Origin: Vibrio vulnificus NBRC 15645 = ATCC 27562
GTDB lineage: Bacteria; Pseudomonadota; Gammaproteobacteria; Enterobacterales; Vibrionaceae
Reading direction: 5' to 3'
Length of the DNA: 64,000 nt
Assembly: GCF_002224265.1 (NCBI RefSeq)
Contig: NZ_CP012881.1
Location: 3,038,001 to 3,102,000 of the forward strand
Shown here: positions 25,477-34,397 of the stretch, piece by piece
Numbering within the stretch: the first letter of the stretch is position 1
Layout of the letters: every line of letters begins with the position of its first letter
Notes under the pieces: generated by a model
Told to the model about the DNA's origin: nothing
Databases searched by the model: none
What the model saw: the letters and a program-made list of their open reading frames with translations, nothing else
Translations under genes and position numbers: made by a program

Positions 25477-26487
25477 TTAAGCGGCTTTTCTTTCTGGATT
25501 TAGATGAACCTCACCAACGGGTTCACAGTTCCTTATCTTGCCTGACCAACGCTCTGGGTGTCGCTCTCTTGCTACCGACAACACATCCGAACGACGTCTT
25601 AAAATCTCGCTATCTTTACCACTGTGACGCTCTGATGGCGTAACGTAATTTAACTTACTGTGCTTGTGCTCGGTGTTGTACCAACGTACGAACGCCTCAA
25701 CCCAACTACGACTTGCATCGAGTTGTTCAAAGCCTTTTGTTGGCCAGCTAGGCATGTACTTCACTGTGCGGAACAGCGACTCAACATACGGGTTATCATC
25801 ACTGACTCTCGGGCGACTGTATGATGAAGTAATACCAAGCTCATCCATTTTCGCTCTGAACGTCAGTGACTTCATTGGCGCACCATTGTCCGAGTGAAGT
25901 ACCAGTGGCTGATTAAAGCATTGCTCGCGCATCAGCGTCCGCTGCAATAACTGTGACGCTAACTCACCGCATTCACATTCGTAGACATCATAGCCAACGA
26001 TTTTTCGGCTATAGATATCTTCAATCACGTAGAGGTAATAGTGCTGTCCCTTAACCACAGATGGCAAGTACGTAATGTCCCATGTGTACACCTGATTGGG
26101 ACCTGTTGCCGTATAACTTGTTGGCTTGGCCTGCCTTTGTCGACTTCGCTGACGACCTCGGGTATGAAGCTGACCTTCTGCTTTCAAAACCCGATAGTAG
26201 CTCGACTCTGAAGCAATATACTCACCGTTATCAAGCAACGTCGGGACAATTTGAGTTGGTGGTAAACTTGCGTATTCAGGGCGGTTGCACACCTCAATAA
26301 TCGCATTGCGCTCTTGCGGTGATAGCTTGTTAGCAGGCACAGGTCTAACGCAGGTCGGTCTTTTGTCTGTCCGTATTTCACCTCGCTGATACCAGCGTCG
26401 ATACGTTCTCAAGTCGATTTGAACTTCATTGCAGGCGTACTCTAGACGGCAGCCACTTCGCTTGGCATCGTGGATAAGAGTGAGCAA
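25477..26487 (-). CDS. IS3-family transposase orfB, intact (copy 3)
   Basis: 336 residues from an internal TTG; the true product is an OrfAB fusion by -1 frameshifting, and the frame is open upstream to near the orfA end (GRLTSTDERQYLLTLI). DDE core: VYTWDITYLP, LHSDNGAPMKS and SDDNPYVESLFRTVKY, followed by YNTEHKHSKLNYVTPSERH, as in IS3-family integrases. Confidence 0.93.
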   Translation of the reverse strand: MLTLIHDAKRSGCRLEYACNEVQIDLRTYRRWYQRGEIRTDKRPTCVRPVPANKLSPQERNAIIEVCNRPEYASLPPTQIVPTLLDNGEYIASESSYYRVLKAEGQLHTRGRQRSRQRQAKPTSYTATGPNQVYTWDITYLPSVVKGQHYYLYVIEDIYSRKIVGYDVYECECGELASQLLQRTLMREQCFNQPLVLHSDNGAPMKSLTFRAKMDELGITSSYSRPRVSDDNPYVESLFRTVKYMPSWPTKGFEQLDASRSWVEAFVRWYNTEHKHSKLNYVTPSERHSGKDSEILRRRSDVLSVARERHPERWSGKIRNCEPVGEVHLNPERKAA

Positions 26488-26510
26488 GTATTGCCTTTCA
26501 TCGGTTGAGG

Positions 26511-27011
26511 TTAATCTTCCTCTGGCTCTTCCCCGTAAAAGGCTCTCAGCTTTTTTCGAAGCACCAATAGCGCCGCCGTTTCCGCTAACGCTTTTTCTTT
26601 AAAGCGTAACTCTTTTTTCAGCTCTTTAATTTCAAGTTTGTCAGCTTTAGCTTGTTTCTTGGCTTCAGCCTCACGCTCTTTGGCAGACATAAACCCTTGC
26701 ATACACTCACTTCGCCAACCTTGCACTTGTTCAGGGAACAAGCCTTTCTCGCGACAATACTGACTGAGTTCATTCTCCGTCATCGAGTAAGTTTCAGCGA
26801 CAATGGCGAGTTTAGTTTGAGCAGACCACTGCTCTGATGAAGTATGACTATTTGGCACAGCGGCTCCTGAACGTCTAAGTTGCTGCCGCCAATGATACAG
26901 GGTGGCTGTGCTAATACCTTCCTCTTTTGCTACTTGGCTTACAGACATTGAATAAGGAGGCAGTAGCTTCTTCAATATGGCTTCTTTTCTTTCTGTTGGA
27001 ATGCGATTCAA
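26511..27011 (-). CDS. IS3-family transposase orfA (copy 3)
   Basis: Same 166-residue helix-turn-helix/coiled-coil protein as the other copies, with a handful of silent base differences that mark copy 3 as a separate lineage. Confidence 0.92.
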   Translation of the reverse strand: MNRIPTERKEAILKKLLPPYSMSVSQVAKEEGISTATLYHWRQQLRRSGAAVPNSHTSSEQWSAQTKLAIVAETYSMTENELSQYCREKGLFPEQVQGWRSECMQGFMSAKEREAEAKKQAKADKLEIKELKKELRFKEKALAETAALLVLRKKLRAFYGEEPEED

Positions 27012-27422
27012 AACTCACTCATTACCACCCAAACTGGTTAAATTTTAACAGTGACAACTATCCTGCCAGAGGGGGAATCTCTCAGCTCGCAAAACATGCC
27101 AATGTTCGTGGGTTGCTTCATTGTCAGGTCGTGGTGGCTGGCTTCTTGTTTAACTGACTCAAAGTCGCTTCTAGGTTCTTAGCCAGTTAGCATTTCGGCT
27201 TGGCAGTTGCCTCGGCAATTTGCCATTGTTCTGCGCTTTGGTTGGAAAGAGAGGGCGTTTGTTGGAGTTTTGTCGGGTTGCCTCATTGGGCAGGGAAGTG
27301 TTCATACTTGTTTTGGGTTGGTCGCATTTGGTGGTCAAGTGAGTATTAGTCTTGTGACTAGGCTCAGAAACTACAGCGAGAAATTCAGTTCTTTGTCATG
27401 TAAATCAATCGTTTGTAGTAAA

Positions 27423-27552
27423 ACATAACAAGTTGCTTAAGAGGGATTCCCAACGCTTGGTATTTTTGGTTTAAACTTGGCTTCAGTGATTACGGTGGCA
27501 AGGTTTTGGTTTTGTGATAATGCGTTGCTCACCCCTTAGCAAGGCGTTATGT
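27423..27552 (+). repeat. attC site 30
   Basis: ACATAAC to GTTATGT, GTTGCTTAAGAGGG...CCTTAGCAAGGC variant; terminates cassette C. Confidence 0.85.
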
Positions 27553-27566
27553 TTCCGGAGGGAAAG

Positions 27567-27971
27567 TTGAATTATCCAGAGTGGGATGAGTCCGTAAGTG
27601 ATAGAGCTATTATTAGTGAGTTCTATGACCAATTACTGAAACGATATCCAGAAGTCCGAGAGGATATAGAGTTTAATGAAGGTTTGTTGCACCTTGATAT
27701 GGCTAGTTTGCAGAGAGTGGCGGAAAAGCTGTGCAAAGAGAGGAAGTTAGCTGAACTAGAAAGTTGCTTTCTCTGGGTTAACTCTTTGTTTTGCCGGAGT
27801 AGAAATGAATTGTTAAACGCCATAAATGTTTCATTTCTAGAGTGCTTTCTGTATTCCCCGTGCCTGAGTAAACAGGAGTTCAAAAATGCTATGCCCCCGG
27901 AGTTGTATCAAGGCTATGAAGAAATAATGAGTTATATCGAGGAGCTGGGGAAACAGAGTATTTCACAATAA
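27567..27971 (+). CDS. hypothetical cassette protein, DUF7674-like
   Basis: 134 residues from the TTG after GGAGGG; the ATG at 27549 lies in the attC core and would place the ribosome binding site inside the gene. Helical protein with FYDQLLKRYPEVREDI, LLHLDMASLQRVAEKL, INVSFLECFLYSP and PPELYQGYEEIMSYI, a spacing like that of DUF7674-type proteins (unknown function). Ends 9 bases before the attC core. Confidence 0.5.
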   Translation: MNYPEWDESVSDRAIISEFYDQLLKRYPEVREDIEFNEGLLHLDMASLQRVAEKLCKERKLAELESCFLWVNSLFCRSRNELLNAINVSFLECFLYSPCLSKQEFKNAMPPELYQGYEEIMSYIEELGKQSISQ

Positions 27972-27980
27972 GTACTTGAA

Positions 27981-27986
27981 ACATAA
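27981..27986 (+). repeat. attC remnant cut by IS3 copy 4
   Basis: GAAACATAA before the IS matches the cassette start TTATGTTTC, so this is the native left core of the preceding cassette; the IS begins on the final C of the core. Confidence 0.7.
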
Positions 27987-28025
27987 CGGCGTTTTTCAAG
28001 GTAGTTGTCATCATTCGCTTAGTTA

Positions 28026-29034
28026 TTAAGCGGCTTTTCTTTCTGGATTTAGATGAACCTCACCAACGGGTTCACAGTTCCTTATCTTGCCTGACCAACG
28101 CTCTGGGTGTCGCTCTCTTGCTATCGACAACACATCCGAACGACGTCTTAAAATCTCGCTATCTTTACCACTGTGACGCTCTGATGGCGTAACGTAATTT
28201 AACTTACTGTGCTTGTGCTCGGTGTTGTACCAACGTACGAACGCCTCAACCCAACTACGACTTACATCGAGTTGTTCAAAGCCTTTTGTTGGCCAGCTAG
28301 GCATGTACTTCACTGTGCGGAACAGCGACTCAACATACGGGTTATCATCACTGACTCTCGGGCGACTGTATGATGAAGTAATACCAAGCTCATCCATTTT
28401 CGCTCTGAACGTCAGTGACTTCATTGGCGCACCATTGTCCGAGTGAAGTACCAGTGGCTGATTAAAGCATTGCTCGCGCATCAGCGTCCGCTGCAATAAC
28501 TGTGACGCTAACTCACCGCATTCACATTCGTAGACATCATAGCCAACGATTTTTCGGCTATAGATATCTTCAATCACGTAGAGAATAGTGCTGTCCCTTA
28601 ACCACAGATGGCAAGTACGTAATGTCCCATGTGTACACCTGATTGGGACCTGTTGCCGTATAACTTGTTGGCTTGGCCTGCCTTTGTCGACTTCGCTGAC
28701 GACCTCGGGTATGAAGCTGACCTTCTGCTTTCAAAACCCGATAGTAGCTCGACTCTGAAGCAATATACTCACCATTATCAAGCAACGTCGGGACAATTTG
28801 AGTTGGTGGTAAACTTGCGTATTCAGGGCGGTTGCACACCTCAATAATCGCATTGCGCTCTTGCGGTGATAGCTTGTTAGCAGGCACAGGTCTAACGCAG
28901 GTCGGTCTTTTGTCTGTCCGTATTTCACCTCGCTGATACCAGCGTCGATACGTTCTCAAGTCGATTTGAACTTCATTGCAGGCGTACTCTAGACGGCAGC
29001 CACTTCGCTTGGCATCGTGGATAAGAGTGAGCAA
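28026..29034 (-). pseudogene. IS3-family orfB split by frameshift (copy 4)
   Basis: Pieces 28570-29034 and 28026-28577, broken after HYSLRD as in copies 1, 2 and 5. Confidence 0.88.
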
Positions 29035-29057
29035 GTATTGCCTTTCATCGGTTGAGG

Positions 29058-29558
29058 TTAATCTTCCTCTGGCTCTTCCCCGTAAAAGGCTCTCAGCTTT
29101 TTTCGAAGAACCAATAGCGCCGCCGTTTCCGCTAACGCTTTTTCTTTAAAGCGTAACTCTTTTTTCAGCTCTTTAATTTCAAGTTTGTCAGCTTTAGCTT
29201 GTTTCTTGGCTTCAGCCTCACGCTCTTTAGCAGACATAAACCCTTGCATACACTCACTTCGCCAACCTTGCACTTGTTCAGGGAACAAGCCTTTCTCGCG
29301 GCAATACTGACTGAGTTCATTCTCCGTCATCGAGTAAGTTTCAGCGACAATGGCGAGTTTAGTTTGAGCAGACCACTGCTCTGATGAAGTATGACTATTT
29401 GGCACAGCGGCTCCTGAACGTCTAAGTTGCTGCCGCCAATGATACAGGGTGGCAGTGCTAATACCTTCCTCTTTTGCTACTTGGCTTACAGACATTGAAT
29501 AAGGAGGCAGTAGCTTCTTCAATATGGCTTCTTTTCTTTCTGTTGGAATGCGATTCAA
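29058..29558 (-). CDS. IS3-family transposase orfA (copy 4)
   Basis: Same 166-residue protein as copy 2. Confidence 0.9.
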   Translation of the reverse strand: MNRIPTERKEAILKKLLPPYSMSVSQVAKEEGISTATLYHWRQQLRRSGAAVPNSHTSSEQWSAQTKLAIVAETYSMTENELSQYCREKGLFPEQVQGWRSECMQGFMSAKEREAEAKKQAKADKLEIKELKKELRFKEKALAETAALLVLRKKLRAFYGEEPEED

Positions 29559-29622
29559 AACTCACTCATTACCACCCAAACTGGTTAAATTTTAACAGTG
29601 ACAACTATCCTGCCAGAGGGGG

Positions 29623-29698
29623 GAAGGGTAAAGTTACGAACACGAGTTTAGACAGCTCTGGTGGAATAGACTTTCTTGATTTGGGTAGTAGTGACTAG
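29623..29698 (+). pseudogene. 3' tail of a cassette gene after IS3 copy 4
   Basis: Identical to the 15317-15392 tail (KGKVTNTSLDSSGG...), part of the duplicated segment. Confidence 0.5.
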
Positions 29699-29700
29699 CT

Positions 29701-29826
29701 ACATAACAAACGCTTTAAGACGGATTCGCAACGCTCGACGGTTTTGGTTTGATTTGACTTTTGTGTTTACGGTGCAATAGTCGAGTTTTTTGGTAGCGTT
29801 GCTCACCACTTAAGCGGGCGTTATGT
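29701..29826 (+). repeat. attC site 31
   Basis: ACATAAC to GTTATGT, identical to the site at 15395. Confidence 0.85.
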
Positions 29827-30282
29827 TTAGTCACGTAAAATCAGTTGGTTGCAGATTTTTTTGCTTTCTAATTTTGGTCTTGTCGGCAAGCTGGCTTTCG
29901 GTGGTCGCTGTTTTCTGGACTCCAATTCGTGGGCGCGAAAAATTCTAAGAGTTGCCTCATTAAAGCTCAGTGCGTTTATGAGTCGAATAAAGCGTCTTGG
30001 TTTCAAAGTTTGAGCTCCAGTTTTCGGTTTCTCACGCTAAAACTCAAAATCATTAGAATCAAATTTATGAGTTAATTCAGCTTTTTAGCGTTTAGTTTTG
30101 GTTTGCAAAGGTAAGTCGAGTTAAGCTCTTGGTATCGCAAACTTAACCCTTTGAGCCTTAAACATAACAAGGCGTTTAAGCGGGATTCATGCCGCGTGGC
30201 ATTTTTGGTTTGCAGTCAGTTTTGGTGGTGAAGGTGGTCTGCGAAAAGTTGGTTTATGCGGCATTCACCCCTTAACGCAGCG
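29821..30282 (+). repeat. ORF-less cassette A6 (family A), attC 30162-30288
   Basis: Reads as identical to A4; the identity ends exactly at the attC core, after which A4 is followed by B4 and A6 by A7. Confidence 0.8.
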
Positions 30283-30288
30283 TTATGT
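30162..30288 (+). repeat. attC site 32
   Basis: ACATAAC to GTTATGT; terminates A6. Confidence 0.85.
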
Positions 30289-30740
30289 TTAATCAGGTAA
30301 AATCAGTTGGTTGCATCTTTTCTTTGCTTTCTCAGCTTTCTAATTTTGCTCTTGTCGGCAAGTTACATTTAGTGGTCGCTGTTTTCTGGACTCCTATTCG
30401 TGGGCGCGAAAAATTCAGAGAGTTGCCTCATTGAAATTCAGTGAATTTGCGAGTGAATGAAGCCATCTTAGTTTCAAGTTTTCGGTTTTTCACGCTAAAA
30501 CTCAAAATCATTAGAATCAAATTTATGAGTTAATTCAGCTTTTTAGCGTCTGGTTTTGGTTTTCAAAGTTAAGTCGAGTTAAGCTCTTGGGATCGTAAAA
30601 CTTAACCGTTCGAGCCTTAAACATAACAAGGCGTTTAAGTGGGATTCATGCCGCGTGGCATTTTTAGCTTGCGGTGATTTTTGCGGTGAAAGTGGTGTGC
30701 GGAAACTTGGTTTATGCGGCATTCACCCCTTAACGCAGCG
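30283..30740 (+). repeat. ORF-less cassette A7 (family A), attC 30621-30746
   Basis: Starts TTATGTTTAATCAGGTAAAA, with a small central deletion relative to A2. No supported gene. Confidence 0.8.
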
Positions 30741-30746
30741 TTATAT
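30621..30746 (+). repeat. attC site 33
   Basis: ACATAAC to GTTATAT; terminates A7. Confidence 0.85.
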
Positions 30747-30769
30747 CAAATTTACATCACACATCTAAA

Positions 30770-30785
30770 CTGTATGTATATACAT
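30770..30785 (+). promoter_or_regulatory. LexA-box-like palindrome upstream of the esterase gene
   Basis: CTGTATGTATATACAT: CTGT-N8-ACAT, one base from the LexA half-site rule CTGT-N8-ACAG, containing the perfect palindrome ATGTATATACAT. It lies 51 bases before the start codon, upstream of a TATATT -10 candidate (30799-30804). LexA binding is speculative; another dimeric repressor is equally possible. Confidence 0.35.
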
Positions 30786-30836
30786 GAGTCTGCATTGGTA
30801 TATTATTCTCCGATCTTTTAGTTATAGAGTTATAGA

Positions 30837-31751
30837 ATGACCAACCACCTAGAAGCTGGCATCAGAGAGCTAGTCGAAGAATTTCAATCTAATGGTAAAC
30901 CTTGCCCTTCAGCACAAACAATCGCTGAACGCCGTGCTGGTTATATCGGTAGCACCGCACTAGCAGGCGAGAGTCCTAAAATTGAAAGTGAATACTTAGA
31001 TGTACTCAATGGTATTCCAGTTAAGATTTACAAGCCCACAAGTGAAGCGAACTTACCTATCGCGGTCTATTTTCATGGAGGTTGTTTCATCAGTGGTGGT
31101 TTTGAAACACATGATGTTCAGCTAAGACAAATTGCTCTTCTGTCCAACGCTATAGTTGTTTGCATTCAATACAGACTGGCACCGGAACATACTTATCCAG
31201 CAGCACATGACGATGTATACCAAGCTGTACTTGGTATTAAGGAGCAAGCGCATAAGTATGGTGGTGATTCAGAGCATTTGGTATTTATAGGTGATAGCGC
31301 AGGTGGGCAGTTAGCTTTGGCTACAACGCTTAGGTTAAAGAAGCTAGAACAGTGGTTACCTCGTCAGCAGATTCTTATCTATCCAATGTTGGATCCAAAA
31401 GGTAGTACGCAGAGCTACAGAGAAAACGCTTCAGATTACATTATAACGGCAGATATGCTTCTTTCTGGCTTCGAGCTATACGCGAACTGTAGCTGCCAAG
31501 AAATTAATGAACCAGAGCTTAACCTTTTAAATGGTGACTTTAGTGGTTTGCCTACCACTACTATTATCACAGCAGAGTTTGACCCATTACGTGATGAGGG
31601 CGAGCAACTATACAAGTTGATGCTTGCACAAGGAGTTGAGGTTTACCGAGAGTATTATTTAGGTGTCATTCATGGTTTCTTTCAGTTGTCTGGTGTGTGT
31701 AATTCAGCAAAGCGTTGTATCACGGCAATTGCAAACCAAATAAAAAATTAG
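30837..31751 (+). CDS. alpha/beta-hydrolase, HSL-type (family IV) esterase
   Basis: 304 residues. The oxyanion motif reads YFHGGCF (usually HGGG/HGGGF), the nucleophile elbow GDSAGGQLA (serine near residue 159), the acid FDPLRDEG and the catalytic histidine VIHGFF. YRLAPEHTYPAAHDD is the second hallmark of the hormone-sensitive-lipase group. Cytosolic, no signal. Likely hydrolyses short-chain esters; the natural substrate is unknown. Nearly 100 bases of leader with a palindrome precede it, unlike most cassettes, suggesting its own regulated promoter. Confidence 0.88.
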   Translation: MTNHLEAGIRELVEEFQSNGKPCPSAQTIAERRAGYIGSTALAGESPKIESEYLDVLNGIPVKIYKPTSEANLPIAVYFHGGCFISGGFETHDVQLRQIALLSNAIVVCIQYRLAPEHTYPAAHDDVYQAVLGIKEQAHKYGGDSEHLVFIGDSAGGQLALATTLRLKKLEQWLPRQQILIYPMLDPKGSTQSYRENASDYIITADMLLSGFELYANCSCQEINEPELNLLNGDFSGLPTTTIITAEFDPLRDEGEQLYKLMLAQGVEVYREYYLGVIHGFFQLSGVCNSAKRCITAIANQIKN

Positions 31752-31878
31752 ATATAACAAGGCGTTCAAGTGGGATTCATGCCGCGTGGCATTTTTGGTA
31801 TGCGGTTGGTTTCGGTGGGGAAAGTGGTCTGCGGAAAGTTGGTTTAGGCGGCATTCACCCCTTAACGCAGCGTTATAC
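31752..31878 (+). repeat. attC site 34
   Basis: ATATAAC to GTTATAC, directly after the esterase stop. Confidence 0.85.
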
Positions 31879-32314
31879 GAAGTGTCCAAAACTTCCGTTG
31901 TTTCTCGTTCTTGTTGCCTTTGGCAGTGTATTTTGAATCGGCCTTTTCTCGCGCAAAATGTGGGTAGGGCAAGTTAATCGGCAGACTGTTTTTTGCTGAA
32001 AGTCAGCAGCGTTGAGTTTAGTTGTACAAAGGCTTCGGTGTTGGCTGAATGTTCCTGTTCATTTGTTGTTGAACTTCCTTCTGCACATAGTTACTTTGGT
32101 TGTTTGTTGAATCACAAAAAGTGTTTGGTTTAATTGTGGTTTTTTGAGTTTTGGGTAATCTGTTTTTGCCCAGTTTGGCTGTATGCGTACGCTCGTATAA
32201 CAAACAATTCAAGCGGATTCCCAACGCGTGGCATTTTTGGTTTGCGGTGATTTTGGGTGTTTAAGGTGGTGTGCGGCAGGTTGGTTTGTGCGTTGCTCAC
32301 CACTTAATTGGGCG
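31873..32314 (+). repeat. ORF-less cassette D, attC 32195-32320
   Basis: About 320 bases between cores (TTATACGAAG at the start, CTCGTATAAC at the end) with no credible gene on either strand. T-rich on this strand. It is not clearly alignable with families A or B. Confidence 0.6.
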
Positions 32315-32320
32315 TTATGG
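32195..32320 (+). repeat. attC site 35
   Basis: GTATAAC to GTTATGG, arms CAATTCAAGCGG...CACTTAATTGGGC; terminates cassette D. Confidence 0.85.
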
Positions 32321-32423
32321 CTTCTTTTAAAAGTTATACTGGTTGGATGAACAGTGTTTGTTGTTTGTGTTCTATTCGTTGTGTAAAGTGTTGTTTTTAC
32401 TTTAATCAAAGAGGGCATAATGA

Positions 32424-32642
32424 ATGCGTGAATCCTTACGCCGTAAAGTGTTAGATGTTTGTGCTAAGAAAATCGCACAAAAGGGTGAGAATGTTGGTGT
32501 TTCATTTTATGCATTTTTCGCTAATAAAAACGACGATCCAGAGTTGTTAATGGAAGCAGCTACTTGGTGGATTCAAACTCACCAGCTAGATCACTTCGAA
32601 AAAGCCAACAAAATCATAGAAATGATTAAATCAGGCAAGTAA
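32424..32642 (+). CDS. DUF6500-family small protein, copy 1
   Basis: 72 residues, RESLRRKVLDVCAKKIAQKG, VGVSFYAFFANKNDDPELLMEAATWWI, DHFEKANKIIEMI: full-length match to the DUF6500 pattern (function unknown). It starts at the second of two overlapping ATGs, after AAAGAGGG; the first ATG at 32420 leads to a stop after three codons. The entire cassette body is repeated exactly at 33504. Confidence 0.75.
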   Translation: MRESLRRKVLDVCAKKIAQKGENVGVSFYAFFANKNDDPELLMEAATWWIQTHQLDHFEKANKIIEMIKSGK

Positions 32643-32662
32643 AGAACACCTTAAGTCCAAGC

Positions 32663-32787
32663 CATAACAAGGCGTTTAAGCGGGATTCATGCCGCGTGGC
32701 ATTTTTGGTTTGCGGTGATTTTTGTGGTGAAAGTGGTGTGCGGAAACTTGGTTTAGGCGGCACTCACCCCTTAACGCGGCGTTATGC
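32663..32787 (+). repeat. attC site 36
   Basis: CCATAAC to GTTATGC; terminates DUF6500 copy 1. Confidence 0.85.
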
Positions 32788-33081
32788 GCCCAAAATTGGA
32801 TTCACATCCATGCTTTTGTGAAGGATACGGATAATCTCAATATTTTGACTGCCGATCTGACGATAAAATATTACGTGGCTTCCTTGTGGAAACTTTCTGT
32901 AGCCATCGCGAATTTCGTCACAGGCTTTACCAATATCAGGATTTTCGGCTAACAGCCAAAATGAGTCATCAAACTGTTTTAGATAAATATTTCGCTGTTC
33001 GCGACCCCAGCGTCGAGAGGTAAACAAGGCTATATCTCTTAAATCAGATTTCGCCTTGTTAGTTAACTGAAATGGTCTCAT
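32782..33081 (-). CDS. parE: ParE toxin
   Basis: 99 residues: FQLTNKAKSDLRDIALFTSRRWGREQRNIYLKQFDDSFWLLAENPDIGKACDEIRDGYRKFPQGSHVIFYR, typical ParE. The stop codon is the TTA of the cassette boundary, read on the minus strand. It overlaps parD by four bases. Confidence 0.9.
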   Translation of the reverse strand: MRPFQLTNKAKSDLRDIALFTSRRWGREQRNIYLKQFDDSFWLLAENPDIGKACDEIRDGYRKFPQGSHVIFYRQIGSQNIEIIRILHKSMDVNPILGA

Positions 33082-33320
33082 TTTCTCTCTTCGCTATCTA
33101 ACTCATTGATAAACGAATCAAGGTCATAATCCGCAACTCCACTTTCTTCGCCCTCAACAAGCAACTGGCGTAAAGTGTTCATTTTAGTTTCTTGGGTTTC
33201 AAGTAAACGTAAAGCAGAACGAATAACTTCACTTGCAGAGCCATAGCGGCCGCTTTGGATTTGATTAGCAATAAAACCGTCAAAATGGTCACCCAAAGTA
33301 ATACTAGTGTTCTTAGCCAT
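33078..33320 (-). CDS. parD: ParD antitoxin
   Basis: 80 residues: ITLGDHFDGFIANQIQSGRYGSASEVIRSALRLLE is the ParD ribbon-helix-helix domain, followed by the acidic toxin-binding tail ESGVADYDLDSFINELD. First gene of the minus-strand operon. Confidence 0.92.
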   Translation of the reverse strand: MAKNTSITLGDHFDGFIANQIQSGRYGSASEVIRSALRLLETQETKMNTLRQLLVEGEESGVADYDLDSFINELDSEERK

Positions 33321-33382
33321 AACTTAGTCCTCAGTACCAATAGATACCTAATTATGGTATTAGTTGAGCTTGGATGCAAGGC

Positions 33383-33509
33383 GCATAACAAAGCGTTCAA
33401 GTGGGACTTGGCACGCGTGGCATTTTTGGCTTGCAGTTTATTTAGTGGTTAGGGTGTGATGCGGTAACGTTTGTAGTGCGTGCCTGCGCCCCTTAACGCG
33501 GCGTTATGG
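33383..33509 (+). repeat. attC site 37
   Basis: GCATAAC to GTTATGG; terminates parDE. Confidence 0.85.
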
Positions 33510-33612
33510 CTTCTTTTAAAAGTTATACTGGTTGGATGAACAGTGTTTGTTGTTTGTGTTCTATTCGTTGTGTAAAGTGTTGTTTTTACTTTAATCAAAG
33601 AGGGCATAATGA

Positions 33613-33831
33613 ATGCGTGAATCCTTACGCCGTAAAGTGTTAGATGTTTGTGCTAAGAAAATCGCACAAAAGGGTGAGAATGTTGGTGTTTCATTTTATG
33701 CATTTTTCGCTAATAAAAACGACGATCCAGAGTTGTTAATGGAAGCAGCTACTTGGTGGATTCAAACTCACCAGCTAGATCACTTCGAAAAAGCCAACAA
33801 AATCATAGAAATGATTAAATCAGGCAAGTAA
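33613..33831 (+). CDS. DUF6500-family small protein, copy 2
   Basis: Identical in protein and in the 100-base leader to the gene at 32424. Only the outer loops of the attC differ between the two cassettes. The intact ORF in both copies and the identical leader point to recent cassette duplication. Confidence 0.75.
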   Translation: MRESLRRKVLDVCAKKIAQKGENVGVSFYAFFANKNDDPELLMEAATWWIQTHQLDHFEKANKIIEMIKSGK

Positions 33832-33850
33832 AGAACACCTTAAGTCCAAG

Positions 33851-33977
33851 CCATAACAAGGCGTTTAAGCGGGATTCATGCCGCATGGCATTTTTGGTTT
33901 GCGGTGAGTTTTGGTGGTGAAAGTGGTCTGCGGAAACTTGGTTTGTGCGGCATTCACCCCTTAACGCAGCGTTAGTT
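33851..33977 (+). repeat. attC site 38
   Basis: CCATAAC to GTTAGTT; terminates DUF6500 copy 2. Confidence 0.85.
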
Positions 33978-34012
33978 GCTAGAAGATAAATTCGTATCAA
34001 AGGAGAAGCAAA

Positions 34013-34246
34013 GTGGTACATGCTTACGGCGCTGAGGAAACAAAAGCGTTCTGTTGTAACTGCAAAAAAGTTACGGTTCATAAGTATGAGAGCTTTTCAA
34101 AAACAGAACCTAAAACTGAATCAAGAGGTTTCTTTTCTGGGTTACTTGCTGCAATAGCAAGTGCTTTGATGGAAGGTGAGCCAACGGGTGATTATAAATG
34201 TAAGGTTTGTGGTACTAACCTTAGCACGCCAGACTACTTGGACTAA
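34013..34246 (+). CDS. small zinc-ribbon protein
   Basis: 77 residues from GTG after AGGAG. Two cysteine pairs, FCCNCKKVTVH near residue 13 and YKCKVCGTNL near 64, make a probable zinc ribbon. Between them lies a moderately hydrophobic, glycine/alanine stretch (FFSGLLAAIASALM). Family not recognised. Confidence 0.6.
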   Translation: MVHAYGAEETKAFCCNCKKVTVHKYESFSKTEPKTESRGFFSGLLAAIASALMEGEPTGDYKCKVCGTNLSTPDYLD

Positions 34247-34271
34247 GTTCTTTGGCAAACATCAGTTACGC

Positions 34272-34397
34272 AACTAACAAGGCGTTTAAGTGGGATTCAT
34301 GCCGCGTGGCATTTTTAGTTTGCGGTGATTTTTGTGGTGAAAGTGGTCTGCGGGAAGTTGGTTTATGCGGCATTCACCCCTTAACGCAGCGTTATGT
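34272..34397 (+). repeat. attC site 39
   Basis: AACTAAC to GTTATGT; terminates the zinc-ribbon cassette. Confidence 0.85.

Larger units (their letters stand above)
25438..27075 (-). mobile_element. IS3-family element copy 3 (intact, with target duplication)
   Basis: 1638 bp, two bases longer than the other copies because orfB is not frameshifted. Flanked by AATC on both sides (25434-25437 and 27076-27079), a 4-bp target duplication. This is the only copy with both intact transposase genes and a clean insertion, hence the likely source of transposase. Confidence 0.92.
25321..27546 (+). repeat. ORF-less cassette C, interrupted by IS3 copy 3
   Basis: Cassette starting TTATGTTTACTTG and ending GTAAAACATAAC plus attC, so start and end cores match and it is one cassette. 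Removing the IS and one target copy leaves about 580 bp. No convincing gene: the 73-codon frame at 27207 lacks a start context. It shares GTTGCCTCATT with families A and B and may be a distant relative. Confidence 0.65.
27987..29622 (-). mobile_element. IS3-family element copy 4 (frameshifted)
   Basis: 1636 bp with the shared 2-bp deletion and the LDVSRSW substitution also seen in copy 2. The left flank is an attC core, and the right flank is the same gene tail as after copy 2. No target duplication. Confidence 0.9.

Noticed and set aside
27207..27428. 73-codon frame in cassette C
   Set aside because: No start context, ends inside the attC, and the cassette is otherwise non-coding.
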